Part shown: piece after piece, positions 8,374 to 17,801 of the stretch
Position numbering within the stretch: position 1 is the first letter of the stretch
How the letters are laid out: every line of letters begins with the position of its first letter
Source: Cytobacillus massiliigabonensis
Lineage (GTDB): Bacteria > Bacillota > Bacilli > Bacillales > Cytobacillaceae
Length of the DNA stretch: 64,000 nt
Direction of reading: 5' to 3'
NCBI RefSeq assembly: GCF_900199725.1
Contig: NZ_LT904902.1
Coordinates: forward strand, 921,964-985,963
Position numbers and translations under genes: made by a program
The notes under the pieces: generated by a model
Seen by the model: only the letters and a program-made list of their open reading frames with translations
The model's database searches: none
What the model was told of the DNA's origin: nothing

Positions 8374-9095
8374 TTAGTTTTCCACAGACTTTTTTGACGC
8401 TGCTTTTACGATAAGGAAATGAGGATTGGTCATGAGATAGTCATATGCTGATTCCTTCACTGCTTTCATCTTTTCTTGCGGTTGGGGTTCAATCAGCTGC
8501 TTGAGATTGAAATATTCGGTGGTTTCATTGACGATGCTTTGCAAGGGTCTCCTGTAAAAACTGACATCGATGGTCATATTCGGTTTGTTCCAGGTTTCTG
8601 ATAAGACTTGGGTTTCAAAGTAATCTTCACAATGGAACAGCGTATAGTCCATAAATGGATGATGAACAGAAAATACAAAGGTCCCGCCTGCTTTTAGAAT
8701 GCGATGGAATTCTTGAAGGTGTGAGTCCAATCCTTTAGATAATGAAGCGTCAGTGAGCTCATAATGACATCAAAGGAATCATCCTTAAATGGCAAGGTTT
8801 CTTGAAGGTCCTGACAAAGAAAGCCTGCTGCTCCCCCTAATCGATGCTTCGCTGCTTTCACCATTTCGGGACTTACGTCTATCCCCGTGACAACTGCCCC
8901 TTGATGCAATAATTGAGAGGAATACCATCCAGCTGCACATCCCGCATCAAGTATCTTTTTCCCCTTTAATTTAGACGGCAAAGCTGCCATCATAGCTGGG
9001 CGTTCATAATAGGCATTATAGGGACTCCCTTCATCCACATCGTATCGATAGGTATTGGCTAACTTATTATAAATCTCTCTAGCAGAATCCTTCAT
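8374..9095 (-). pseudogene. Class I SAM methyltransferase, frameshifted
   Basis: Two overlapping frames together encode one methyltransferase of about 240 residues. The N-terminal part carries the SAM-binding motif [16 protein letters not shown] and acidic GIDVSPEM, and ends at [10 protein letters not shown]. The C-terminal part resumes one frame away with [20 protein letters not shown]. The junction near 8727-8732 reads GATTGGACTCAC; one extra G (TGG GAC) would restore the frame. It is either a recent one-base deletion or an assembly error in a G run. Substrate unknown. Confidence 0.85.
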
Positions 9096-9248
9096 TTCAT
9101 TCCCTCCTTTAATAATACGTTCACTTTTTTCATGAAAAGTCCTCTTTTATTCTATTAAACAGGTATTTGCATGATAAAAATTTTAGGTAATCTCCACCTA
9201 AATATTTTATCGTTTGAAATATTCGTACGACTGTACTAAAATTAAAAC

Positions 9249-9878
9249 ATGAGTAAAAAAAATAAACCAACTAACCAAAAAGAAATGTCGTTCATTGAAA
9301 AAGCCCGCAGATCTCAAATTGTGAAATGTGCGATTGAAACGATCGCAGAAGTAGGTTACGCTCAAGCATCATTAGGACAAATTGCAAAACGTGCAAATAT
9401 CAGTAAGGGGGTCATTTCTTATCACTTTGCAAATAAAGAGGAATTATTGGAGCTAATAGCTATCGAATACTATCTAGCTTGGCATTCTTATCTTGCTCCA
9501 AGAATAGAAGCGCAAACATCTCCTAAAGAAATGCTTCGGGTGTATATTGAATCCAACCTTGCATTTGTAGATGAAAATCGGCAGCATGTGATCGCTGTTA
9601 TAGAAACGGTTTCTAATAAGAGAACGGCTGATGGGAAATTTCAGTTTGCAGAAGAGCATGATGAAGCTATTTTACTTCCCATTGAAAATATTCTTACCCT
9701 AGGGATGCAAGAAGGAGTTTTCCGGGAATTTACCAGACCAGCAGCAAGGGTGATGGCGTTAACAATAAGACATGCCATTGACGGGTTTACCTTGGAATTA
9801 ATGAGAAAGCCTCATTTAGATGTTCAAGAATATGCTAGAGAACTAGTTACAATCTTCGATAAATCAACTAAAAAGTAA
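9249..9878 (+). CDS. TetR/AcrR-family regulator
   Basis: 209 residues. The helix-turn-helix (ETIAEVGYAQASLGQIAKRA, then ISKGVISYHFANKEELLE) is typical of TetR proteins, and the C-terminal ligand domain is intact. It is divergent from the broken methyltransferase gene, whose promoter region it faces. The ATG at 9249 has only a weak AAATTAAAA ribosome site. The small zinc-ribbon gene follows 22 bases after the stop and is probably cotranscribed. Confidence 0.92.
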   Translation: MSKKNKPTNQKEMSFIEKARRSQIVKCAIETIAEVGYAQASLGQIAKRANISKGVISYHFANKEELLELIAIEYYLAWHSYLAPRIEAQTSPKEMLRVYIESNLAFVDENRQHVIAVIETVSNKRTADGKFQFAEEHDEAILLPIENILTLGMQEGVFREFTRPAARVMALTIRHAIDGFTLELMRKPHLDVQEYARELVTIFDKSTKK

Positions 9879-9900
9879 TGTGCCGCATAGGGGGATACCA

Positions 9901-10065
9901 ATGATTTACTATGAGATACTTTGCTATAGCTGTAAAAGAAAATTCAAAGTATACGAAGGTTCACTGAAATATAAACAATTTAAGGAAGGAAGGAGCAGGA
10001 TTTTTTGCTGCGAAGATTGCAGCCTTAAAATACGCCTTGATGCCATTAAAAATTTCTTCAGATAG
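9901..10065 (+). CDS. Small zinc-ribbon protein (DUF2197-like)
   Basis: 54 residues. Two cysteine pairs, CYSC near the start and CCEDC near residue 40, would bind one zinc. The spacing and RIFCCEDCSLKIRLDAIKNF tail resemble YlaI/DUF2197 small proteins. The ATG at 9901 was chosen because AGGGGGATACC precedes it; an in-frame start 21 bases upstream has none. Probably a nucleic-acid or protein-binding accessory factor; role unknown. Confidence 0.7.
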   Translation: MIYYEILCYSCKRKFKVYEGSLKYKQFKEGRSRIFCCEDCSLKIRLDAIKNFFR

Positions 10066-10204
10066 TGTTTTGGGTCTGCCTTTCTATTAAATTGTGAAAT
10101 ACTTTCGTACAAATAGGTCTGTAAATATTACGTCGTTAAAACGATGTTAATTAGTTTGACATTGTCCTTAGCATTTTTCTCCCCATCAACCGAACTCGCT
10201 AATA

Positions 10205-10345
10205 GGAGCAATGACTTTTTTCTGTTTAAATGAGCGGTCTGATTAATTAAACAAGCCATGATGTACGGCGTCGCAGTGAAATTAGGCAGACCGACATTTA
10301 CATACATGGCTGTGAGCAGATGCTCATGAATGTTTATTGTTACTT
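10205..10345. repeat. Dispersed ~140-bp hairpin repeat, copy 1
   Basis: Contains GCGGTCTGATTAATTAAACA and, about 70 bases on, GCAGACCGACATTTACAT; CGGTCTG and CAGACCG form an inverted pair. The same blocks occur in reverse at 30660-30790, and the distal part recurs at 25320-25400. The 3' end of the DUF4085 gene runs into this element. No other gene is supported between 10066 and 10324. Confidence 0.8.
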
Positions 10346-11100
10346 TTAAAGGAAACTTGATCCGCTGAAATAATAAAGTCAATTAATCCCATCTTGCTAT
10401 TTTGAAGCAAGACGTGAAACTCGTATTTGTCATACACTTTATAGACTTCCTCATACAGCCACCATGAATCTTCCAATAAATCATCTTGTTTGATAATCGT
10501 ACAATTTTCAAAGGTGACTTCATTTATATTTGTAAAACCACCTGAAGGATCAAGAAGCAATGTTACGGACTTCCCATCCTGAACTGATTTGATAATCGTA
10601 CAATCATGAAAGCCAAAGTTCTCAACAATTACGCTATCAAACGCAAGGGAGGCTTCTTTAAAATACCTTCTATACTCCTCACTTGTGGCAGCTACAGCCT
10701 TTTCATTGTTCTCACAAAATTTAGTTACCGCGTTTATAACCGAACGAGTTGCTTTATTTAAAGCAAACACCCTTATATCGGCAATCTCTTTTACGATCGT
10801 TTCTGGTAAGTCCTTTTTTAAACATGCTTGATTAAATAGGAAAGACTCATGAAATTGTTCTATTTCATGCTCTCTATTAAAAGGTGTATTTTCGCTATGA
10901 TCCTCTCTATTTCCTTTTTCAGCGGTTTCCATTATAGAAGCAACTTCTTCTTGAAAATTAAGCCAACGAATCAATTCGGTATTGTAAAGCTGTTGAAAAT
11001 ATTCTTCTGAAAATGTTTCAGCTTGCTTTTCTTCCTCTAAAGGCAGATGGAAGCTTGTCTTTTGACACAGTTCATACCATTCTTTAGTAAAATACTTCAT
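10324..11100 (-). CDS. DUF4085 family protein
   Basis: 258 residues beginning MKYFTKEWYELCQ, the hallmark of DUF4085 proteins of Bacillaceae. The middle is rich in acidic helices. The C-terminal half has FHDCTIIK and FENCTIIK repeats and a LLQNSKMGLIDFIISADQV segment. The last dozen codons lie within the dispersed repeat at 10205-10345, so the native C-terminus may have been replaced by repeat insertion. GGCGAGGAGAATAA precedes the ATG. Function unknown, probably cytosolic. Confidence 0.85.
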   Translation of the reverse strand: MKYFTKEWYELCQKTSFHLPLEEEKQAETFSEEYFQQLYNTELIRWLNFQEEVASIMETAEKGNREDHSENTPFNREHEIEQFHESFLFNQACLKKDLPETIVKEIADIRVFALNKATRSVINAVTKFCENNEKAVAATSEEYRRYFKEASLAFDSVIVENFGFHDCTIIKSVQDGKSVTLLLDPSGGFTNINEVTFENCTIIKQDDLLEDSWWLYEEVYKVYDKYEFHVLLQNSKMGLIDFIISADQVSFKSNNKHS

Positions 11101-11205
11101 TTATTCTCCTCGCCTCTCTATATAGTAATAAGAGTAGTCTTTTCATTCACAAAATAAGCTACCTATTACTTTAAGTACATTTATCATCATCTTACTAGAT
11201 CATAT

Positions 11206-11240
11206 AAAAAAGCAGTCCGATTTGTTTATAAATCGGCTGC
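11206..11240 (-). terminator. Intrinsic terminator of corA
   Basis: GCAGCCGATTT pairs with AAATCGGACTGC on the minus strand, followed by TTTTTT. It lies 25-60 bases after the corA stop. Confidence 0.85.
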
Positions 11241-11263
11241 CTTATTTTATTTATACATAATAA

Positions 11264-12202
11264 TTAGAATATCCTCTTTCTCCATAGTGCCAATCCGATC
11301 CAAATAACTAGAATTAATGCGATGATCAATGTAAGAATCCAAGAGAATGAATCTTTATCATCAATTGGCAAGGCAACATTCATACCAAAGAAACTAAATA
11401 CAAGTGTTGGAAGAGTTAAAAAAACAGTAAACAAGGTAAGAGTTTTCATAGTTTTATTCAATTCATTAGATATAAGCGAAGAATACGACCCCGTTATACT
11501 GTTCAAAATTCTTGTATATAATTCTGTGGTCTCGATTCCTTGATTATTTTCAATTTTTACATCCTCTAGAAGATCTTTGTCCTCTTCATATAACTTGACG
11601 GAATTGGTACGAAATAGTTTAGTTATAACACCTGCATTAGCTTTTAATGATGTGAGAAAATAAACCAAACTTTTTTCGATTTCCATTAGGTCATAAAGTT
11701 GTTTGCTTGTTAATGAATCACGCAAATTACTCTCTATTTTAAGACGTTGTTTGTTAAGCAGTTTTAATTTTTCTATATACTGCGTTGAAATTGACAATAA
11801 TATTTCTAATGCCAAACGAATCTTCATTGAGGTATTAACATTTTTCTTAATTAAATTTTCTAAGAAGTTTGTGGTTTGGTTACAAACCGTAACAATAAAA
11901 TCCGTTCCTAAGATAATTCCAATAGGAATGGTAATATATGAATCAAATTGATGGTTATTCACATCAATAGTTGGAAAATCACTAATAATTAATGTACAAT
12001 TTGTCTCTTCATCATATTGAATTCGAGCACTTTCTTCTAAATCTAACGGATCTTCTAAAAACTCAATTGGGATATTACAAAGTTGTGATACCTTTTTAAG
12101 TTCATCATTTGAAGGAGTGGAAAGATTTATCCAGTAACCCTTTCCAAATTGTTCAATCTCATTTGTTTTTCCAGCAGCATCCGTTTTATAGATTTTCAAC
12201 AT
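11264..12202 (-). CDS. corA: CorA-family magnesium transporter
   Basis: 312 residues, full length for CorA, the pentameric inner-membrane channel for Mg2+ and sometimes Co2+. The cytosolic funnel occupies residues 1-245. Two C-terminal helices follow, with the selectivity signature GMN in SFFGMNVALP at the end of TM1 and a basic LWRKRIF tail. AAAGGATG precedes the ATG. A magnesium-sensing M-box riboswitch lies 260-500 bases upstream, so expression should rise when Mg2+ is scarce. A 37-codon leader frame and an inverted repeat beside the ribosome site lie between them. Confidence 0.95.
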   Translation of the reverse strand: MLKIYKTDAAGKTNEIEQFGKGYWINLSTPSNDELKKVSQLCNIPIEFLEDPLDLEESARIQYDEETNCTLIISDFPTIDVNNHQFDSYITIPIGIILGTDFIVTVCNQTTNFLENLIKKNVNTSMKIRLALEILLSISTQYIEKLKLLNKQRLKIESNLRDSLTSKQLYDLMEIEKSLVYFLTSLKANAGVITKLFRTNSVKLYEEDKDLLEDVKIENNQGIETTELYTRILNSITGSYSSLISNELNKTMKTLTLFTVFLTLPTLVFSFFGMNVALPIDDKDSFSWILTLIIALILVIWIGLALWRKRIF

Positions 12203-12210
12203 GGGTTTCT

Positions 12211-12255
12211 CATCCTTTCGATTTACCTGATAACAGGGATCGCTGCTAAATCGAA
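12211..12255 (-). promoter_or_regulatory. Inverted repeat touching the corA ribosome binding site
   Basis: TAAATCGAA (12247-12255) and TTCGATTTA (12217-12225) are perfect inverted copies, with an inner CCTG..CAGG hairpin. The right arm runs into the AAAGG Shine-Dalgarno sequence at 12214-12218. The folded RNA could hide part of the corA ribosome site, a second control point below the riboswitch. This is inferred from sequence only. Confidence 0.45.
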
Positions 12256-12324
12256 AATATCCACGTTACGCTAACATGTAAAATAGGAATTTCTTAAATT
12301 CTCCTGTCCTGCATAAGTTGATAA

Positions 12325-12438
12325 TTACAAACTAAAGCAGGGGGAACATGTTGGGAATACCGTAAGATTTGCAGTATCTCTGTACAGAATATTGATACAA
12401 GTTATATATAATCGACACCTCTCACTACTACTATCCAA
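12325..12438 (-). CDS. Possible corA leader peptide (37 aa)
   Basis: A TTG start at 12438 follows AAAGGGGGGAACAATTACA, a very strong ribosome site, right after the riboswitch terminator. The predicted peptide begins MDSSSERCRLYITCINILYR and has four to five cysteines. It resembles no protein I know. Leader peptides that sense magnesium (MgtL-type) exist upstream of other Mg2+ transporters, so a regulatory role is possible. Alternatively the ribosome site is incidental. Confidence 0.4.
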   Translation of the reverse strand: MDSSSERCRLYITCINILYRDTANLTVFPTCSPCFSL

Positions 12439-12463
12439 TGTAATTGTTCCCCCCTTTCAAAAA

Positions 12464-12706
12464 TAAAAAAACCTCTAGATAGATTCCTAGAGGGTTAGAT
12501 AAGCGTACATAAAAAAGCACTTAAACTTCTCCCCCACAGTAGAGCTTTGGCACTATACAACGTAAAGGAAAAATCCTTAGCTACCTTAAGAAAAGCCTTA
12601 ATTCGGCAGTTCCTGTTCTACCCATTGGCATCTTTCGATGTTTCCGGGCAGTAGCCTATGTTTGTATAGGAGCCTCACCTAACGAGGAATTATTATTAAC
12701 ATTGAC
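12464..12706 (-). ncRNA. M-box (ykoK) magnesium riboswitch with terminator
   Basis: The minus strand carries the conserved M-box core: TTAGGTGAGGCTCCTA, GCTACTGCCCGGAAAC, GCCAATGGGT, AACAGGAA, AATTAAGGC and AAGGTAGCTAAGGA in the known order. A CCTCTAG...CTAGAGG hairpin followed by T7 (12466-12497) is the expression platform. In this class Mg2+ binding favours the terminator, so corA should be transcribed when Mg2+ is low. Confidence 0.95.
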
Positions 12707-12735
12707 ATATTACACTTACCTCTTAGATTAGTCAA
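12707..12735 (-). promoter_or_regulatory. Promoter of the M-box/corA transcript
   Basis: TTGACT (12735-12730) and TAATAT (12712-12707) are separated by 17 bases on the minus strand, a near-consensus vegetative sigma-A promoter. It lies directly upstream of the riboswitch. Confidence 0.75.
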
Positions 12736-12924
12736 TAATATATTTCCAGTCCGTAAAAGCTTAGGCTAACTTTGATCATTTGTTTAATAATTAAAAATAG
12801 CCCTAAGTTTGTTACCATAAATTATAATATCCGAGGTTCAGTTATGTTTGATTAATCGCCTTTGGTAAAATGGGAATTAAAATAGAAGCCCCCGTTCCCG
12901 TAACTGAATGAGCATTATTATATA

Positions 12925-13074
12925 TTATTTCTCCAGAACATTTATCACTTGCTCAATCCCTAGCAAAATCAAATTCAAGCCGAACTCAAACGCCTTGTCG
13001 GTGCCCGTCAGGAAAGTCCCGCAGCTTGAATGCCGTGTTATTTGACGCCCGACTTCTTCGAGATCCTTTCACAC
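12925..13074 (-). pseudogene. Remnant of a TetR-type C-terminal domain
   Basis: On the minus strand an open stretch of about 49 codons reads KDLEEVGRQITRHSS, then TDKAFEFGLNLILLGIEQVI and a stop. The T-D-K-AFEFGL-L-L-GIE pattern matches the C-terminal ligand domain of tetracycline-repressor-like TetR proteins. No DNA-binding domain remains. The segment is more GC-rich than its surroundings, suggesting a piece of transferred DNA. It sits just downstream of the VOC gene. Confidence 0.6.
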
Positions 13075-13144
13075 TGCTATTCTGTTACAATTTTACCTTC
13101 AGTAATATATTTTCAGTAAAGGCTTTTTATAAAACGTCACTTAC

Positions 13145-13596
13145 TTAGTTGTTACCGAGTTGTTCCGCTAAACCGATTAGAAGTCCTTCGATTCCACGAA
13201 TGTAGCAGAGCCGATACGAGTCCTCGTACTGAACCACTTCGCCAACGAGCTGAGCACCATACTTAGTGAGTCTGGATACAAGTTCGTCAATGTTCTCAAC
13301 GGTGAACATGACACGTAGATAACCGAGGGCATTTACTGGAGCATTCCGGTGATCTGATATAGTAGGTGGGGTGAGAAATCGCGAAAGTTCAAGTCGGCTA
13401 TGGCCGTCTGGGGTAACCATCATAGCAATCTCTACGCTTTGAGAACCCAATCCGGTTACGCGACCAGCCCATTCACCTTCGACAGTGGTGCGCCCTTCGA
13501 GTTTCAAGCCAATCTCCTCAAAGAACGAGATTGCGTCATCAAGAGATTCTACAACGATGCCGACATTATCCATTCTTAGTAATTTGTTTTTTCCAT
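13145..13596 (-). pseudogene. VOC-family (glyoxalase-like) protein with 5' frameshift
   Basis: From the ATG at 13573 a 142-residue protein of the vicinal-oxygen-chelate fold can be read (DNVGIVVESLDDAISFFEEI, ending LLIGLAEQLGNN). The only good ribosome site, AAGGAG, serves an ATG at 13596 in another frame. Adding one A to the A-run after that ATG would give MEKTKLLRMDNVG, the start I expect for relatives. So either a one-base loss broke the gene, or the read is wrong, or the internal ATG is used weakly. Confidence 0.75.
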
Positions 13597-13599
13597 AGT

Positions 13600-14860
13600 T
13601 TTATCTCCTTATATGTAAATATTTATTCTCTGATCCTCTCCATCATTATTCTATTAAAAAATTTCAAAATCCTTCCTATCAAAAAACACCTTGTCACAGT
13701 ACAGGAAAATGTGAAATTGGGTTATCTCGTATTTGTTAACGAACAACACTTCGTAAACCCTCAGCTATTGGAATATTCACGAACCGTATTTCGTTAATGC
13801 TCTTATAGTTACAAAAATTCGTTACCTCAGTTGCTATTCGATAAAATAACTTTGCCTTCCCCACAAAATATTCCTTCCCTGTACTCCATTAATGGCCAGA
13901 TTGTGGAATAGAATGGTCAACAACTTTATTGTGAATTAATCAACCTTTTGTCATTTAGCTATAAAAAGATAATAATGTTATATAATTTAAAAGCCAAACA
14001 AGCATAACCCCGTTCAAAATTTAATACGGGGTTAAATTTATATTTATTAAATTTCTGATGTAAGATACGTTACTAAATAATGAAATAATAAAGTCGTTAA
14101 AAATTTCAGGGTTATTCAACAATCGCGCCCGATTGTGGAATATCGTTATTGAACTAAAGCACCCAATAGTTGAAGTACATTACGTTACAATTTTAATCTA
14201 TCTATATCGAGTTTCTCTATTGATAAGTTAAAAAGTGGCTGAGAATTAATTTCTACCATTTGCTGTGTATCTTTATTAATTACAATAAATAATTTAATTG
14301 AATACTCTTTTTAGCCCTAAAAAGGTTTTACTTAATTTAAATAGACAGTGATTAACTTATTCTGTTTTCATATTTATAAATAAGTAAGGTGTTCCTCTTT
14401 CAGTTGGAGAATTAAGCCTATTAATAATAAGATTATCATATAATAAACATCCCAATATTATGCAAATAATCAAATTTTTGCTTTTTCTTCTTCAACTAAC
14501 CTCACCCGTTAGTGTAAGTACATTCCTTCACAAACATAATTGTAGCTTTGAAATAAAGTTGTACTGTTTATAAAAAAGATGTACCGTTTTAAAGAAAGTC
14601 ATACTGTTTATAAAAAAGTTGAGGCGGAATTATCTACACTTCAGTTTATCTTATTGAATTAACCGGGCAGGTTAGTTAAACAACAATATTATTAAATAGA
14701 GGATTTTTAGCTTTCGTAAAGAAAGTATAGTTAATAAGAATTGGGGGATGAAAAAATTTGAACGGGCAGTTAAAAAAAGGAAATCATCATTGTAAAAAAG
14801 AAATAAATAGCTTGTGAGAATGAAAATTATCTGGTTGGCTTGAGGACTAAGGAGTAGAGT
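13600..14860. other. AT-rich intergenic region without a supported gene
   Basis: About 1.2 kb. It holds an isolated AACCCCGT..ACGGGGTT hairpin with T-rich flanks at 14005-14034. It also has two copies of a CAATC..GATTG motif (13892-13910, 14115-14145) that recurs elsewhere in the window, and three imperfect repeats of about 29 bases near 14550-14625. No open frame with a ribosome site was found. Confidence 0.7.
14550..14625. repeat. Three short direct repeats
   Basis: TTGTACTGTTTATAAAAAAG, TGTACCGTTTTAAAGAAAG and CATACTGTTTATAAAAAAG follow one another at about 28-base spacing in the non-coding DNA before the alpha/alpha-toroid gene. Confidence 0.65.
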
Positions 14861-14863
14861 TTA

Positions 14864-15802
14864 TTGAAAGGTGTGATAGTGTTGAAAAGATTATCTAAAC
14901 ATGCTTTACAAGCCTCAATTAACTGGATTCAAGAAAATGGTCGTCAGTTAGAACAAGCTTTATTACAGTATTCTTTTTTAGATGGTTCAGAAACATCTGT
15001 GTTAGAAGCTCTGGCAGAGTATCAAAATGAAGATGGAGGTTTTGGACATGGGTTAGAAGCAGACTTTCGATTACCTAATTCATCGCCATTAGCTACTACT
15101 GTTGCTATGCAGCACTTGCTTCATTTTGACCAGAATAAGCAAGCCGATGAAATGATTACAAAGGCAATACACTATTTAGAAAATACATTTGATAAAAAAC
15201 GAGGCGGCTGGTATGCCGTACCAAAAGAAGTGAATCACTATCCACACGCCTTTTGGTGGACAGTCCAGGAAGATGGCATGTCCTTGATCGACCATCATTG
15301 GGGAAATCCAAGCGCCGAAATCATTGGTTACTTATCTCACTATAAATCCAAAGTGAAAAAATTAAACGTGGATAAATTACTAGATCAAGCGTTAAATTAT
15401 TTACTCCAATTAAAAAATTTCGAGTCTGAGCATGAAATATACTGTTACCTTCGTATGTTTAAGTTATTACCTGAACTTCGAACAAAAGATGTGAATCAGC
15501 ATCTTCAACGAGCTGTCCAAACTCTTGTTCAATTCGATCGAACAAAGTGGAAGGAATACGTACCTTTTCCACTGAAATTTGTTCATGCTCCGTTTTCGGA
15601 AACCTTTAAAATCCCATCTGAAGAAATTAATAAAAATCTAGATTACTTTATTGAGCAGTTAGAAACAGACGGAAAAATGAGTCCAAATTGGAAATGGAAT
15701 GATTATTTGGAAGTATGGGAACAAGCAAAAGTAGAATGGATCGGGGTACTAACACTTGACACTTTACATACCTTAAAACGTTTTGATCGAATAGAAAGTT
15801 AA
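14864..15802 (+). CDS. Prenyltransferase/terpene-cyclase-like alpha/alpha-toroid protein
   Basis: About 312 residues, helical throughout, with no signal peptide. YQNEDGGFGHGLEADF near residue 52 is the QDGGFG-type repeat of squalene-cyclase and prenyltransferase toroids, and further helical pairs follow. The usual DXDD or zinc-binding residues of active enzymes are not evident, so the catalytic role is open. AAGGAGTAGAG favours the TTG at 14864; a TTG at 14882 is an alternative. Relatives occur as lone genes in Bacillaceae. It stands alone with more than 400 empty bases on both sides. Confidence 0.75.
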   Translation: MKGVIVLKRLSKHALQASINWIQENGRQLEQALLQYSFLDGSETSVLEALAEYQNEDGGFGHGLEADFRLPNSSPLATTVAMQHLLHFDQNKQADEMITKAIHYLENTFDKKRGGWYAVPKEVNHYPHAFWWTVQEDGMSLIDHHWGNPSAEIIGYLSHYKSKVKKLNVDKLLDQALNYLLQLKNFESEHEIYCYLRMFKLLPELRTKDVNQHLQRAVQTLVQFDRTKWKEYVPFPLKFVHAPFSETFKIPSEEINKNLDYFIEQLETDGKMSPNWKWNDYLEVWEQAKVEWIGVLTLDTLHTLKRFDRIES

Positions 15803-16226
15803 AGAATAAAGCAATCTCTTTTTCTAAATTAATTTGAATTAAGGTATTCAGCCATCGGGCGCTTTAATGGAAGAAGGATCAAAGGAATGATCAAACTTTT
15901 TTACAAAGAGTAATTCAATTGAATATATTTAATAGCGTATTTTGATTAAACTTTTTTTAAAACACGCTCTTTCTTTTTGTTCGTTTATCAAGGTTATTAG
16001 TATTGATTTGACCAAACTTTATTATAAAGCAACAATAATTGGATTTTGACTTAAATAATTTATGCCTTTTTGTTTAGTGTTACTCAACAATCTGGCCCTT
16101 AAACACAAAAAGAGCCTCTCCTTATTCAAGGAAAGCGCCCTATAACGGTAGATAGTTCTAGAAAGTCCATACAGTATAGGTATTCAAGAATTGCCCCCGT
16201 TTTGTTAAAGAATTGAAGCTTTCACT
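15803..16226. other. Intergenic DNA with repeat-derived terminator
   Basis: AT-rich. It contains a CATCGGGCGCTTTAATGGAAG fragment near 15853 and, at 16083-16136, the CAACAATCTGGCC motif beside a GGGCGCTTTCC..GGAGAG hairpin. The hairpin has a T-tract on the minus strand and would end the gene at 16227. No gene seen. Confidence 0.65.
16107..16137 (-). terminator. Terminator within a dispersed repeat
   Basis: AGGGCGCTTTCCTT pairs imperfectly with AAGGAGAGGCTCTTTTT on the minus strand. The same arrangement recurs at 19.7, 21.2 and 59.9 kb. Confidence 0.65.
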
Positions 16227-16949
16227 TCACTTATATGGTAATGTAATTTCAATTGTATTTGTAGGTTTGTCAGATTTTTGAAGCCATTGTTTTATCGCTT
16301 CATTACTATTAGGTTCAATATTTGCGACAGTCAAACTTATTTTTTTATTAGTTAACCAGACTATATTTGTTATAGACCAATTATAATAACTAAAATACTC
16401 ATGATTTGCAGTTGGAATTCTGGATTGTGAGTTTGACTTAAGATTAATTACAACAATTCTTTGTTTTGTTTTATCGGCATTTGAAAGTAAAAACATCACA
16501 TTCTCATTATCAGGAGAATACATTAATTCGCTAGTTATCGTTCCTTCTCCTAACGGAGTCATTATCTGCATTTTCTCATTTACAATCATAAAAGCACTTG
16601 CACAGGCTGTTCTACCACAATCAAATGTAACGATAAATGATTTATTTAATGTAGTTTCATTCTTAACATCTATATACCTCAATGTAGAAAGAACGTCTTC
16701 TTGTTCTACATATTTATTCTCCAATACATAATTTAAAAAACTACTAAACATTTTTACTGGAAGTTCAATTGTTTCTCTATTCGATTTCCCTTTGAATTCA
16801 TTTGATTTTAACCAATAATTAATAAATACATCTTGAACAATATCTTCTGCAGAATTCCACTCTTTCACATAAAGATAGCTAAGCTGAAGTAAGTAATCGT
16901 TGTATTCATTTATTATTGCTTGAAACTCGGATTCCTCTATTTGACCCAT
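16227..16949 (-). CDS. Chimeric ORF: ECF sigma region 2 joined to a non-sigma C-terminal domain
   Basis: The first 60 residues are ECF sigma-factor region 2: YNDYLLQLSYLYVKEWNSAE, then DIVQDVFINYWLKSNEFKGK. After GKSNRE the sequence changes to an unrelated beta-rich domain (YSPDNENVMFLLSNADKTKQ and similar) that looks like the sensor tail of a partner membrane protein. Sigma region 4 is absent and no membrane helix is found. The simplest reading is an in-frame deletion that fused a sigma gene to its downstream partner. The ATG at 16949 follows AGGGGGGATATTT. It is unlikely to work as a sigma factor. Confidence 0.7.
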   Translation of the reverse strand: MGQIEESEFQAIINEYNDYLLQLSYLYVKEWNSAEDIVQDVFINYWLKSNEFKGKSNRETIELPVKMFSSFLNYVLENKYVEQEDVLSTLRYIDVKNETTLNKSFIVTFDCGRTACASAFMIVNEKMQIMTPLGEGTITSELMYSPDNENVMFLLSNADKTKQRIVVINLKSNSQSRIPTANHEYFSYYNWSITNIVWLTNKKISLTVANIEPNSNEAIKQWLQKSDKPTNTIEITLPYK

Positions 16950-16988
16950 AAATATCCCCCCTGTATCTCTAATTGTTAGACGAGTCAA

Positions 16989-17800
16989 AAATCGAAATAG
17001 TCAAATTTGACTTGCATTAAAAATTTTATTAAAAAATATCCGGATTCTGTAATCACAAAAAAAGCGATTTCTACAATCGCCCTTGTAAATTAAAGGTGAA
17101 AAAGTTCTTTTATAAATTGCATAATTCAATTTTAATATATAAGTATTTTATATTTCTCTTTCAACTTATACGCTAGATCACAAACAAAAAAAGATCGCCC
17201 CAGCAATCTCATCCTCAAACTCTTGCCCACGATAGTTTAGTTACAATCTCACACAAATACCATATTATTTATTTCATAATCGTTCAATTTTTCAAAATTC
17301 TCCCTCCATTAAATGGCCCGATTACTGAAAAAGACACAATTCCTCTTCAAGAATTTCCCCCCTTTTGTTGAAGATTGCAATTATATAAATATCACTGGGG
17401 TTTGGATTTAAATTCCTTGCCAATCGAGACATATCAAACCCAAAAAGTGGGGGAAATTGTGGGGTACATCTCATTATTTATCCACCACCAGCTGATAGAA
17501 AAAAGACTTCTATTCTATTATATCCACTTGTGTACCGTATTTATCAAAGCCTGATGTTCCTATATTCCATGTCCTATTCTTCCAAAAAAACAAGGTGAAC
17601 CAATAATTAGAAACTTTCGCATGGTCTAAGCTGACTTCTAATGCTTCATTCAACTACTTGAAGTACCATACTTATGCTTACGTATCTTGCATCTAATATA
17701 AAATTCATCTTGAACAAATTGTATAATTATTCCATAATTAGGTGAGGACATAAAACTCAAAGCATCTCAGAACTTAATCCTCTAATACGTTTAAAGGAGT
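16989..17800. other. AT-rich intergenic region
   Basis: About 800 bases with no supported gene. It contains a GCGATTTCTACAATCGC hairpin near 17070 and short pieces of the dispersed motifs, such as GGCCCGATTACTG near 17320. A leader ORF begins at 17802. Confidence 0.6.
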
Positions 17801-17801
17801 G

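Noticed and set aside
10128..10382. 84-codon frame on the minus strand
   Set aside because: It lies largely in a dispersed repeat and overlaps the DUF4085 gene end; no ribosome site or recognisable domain.
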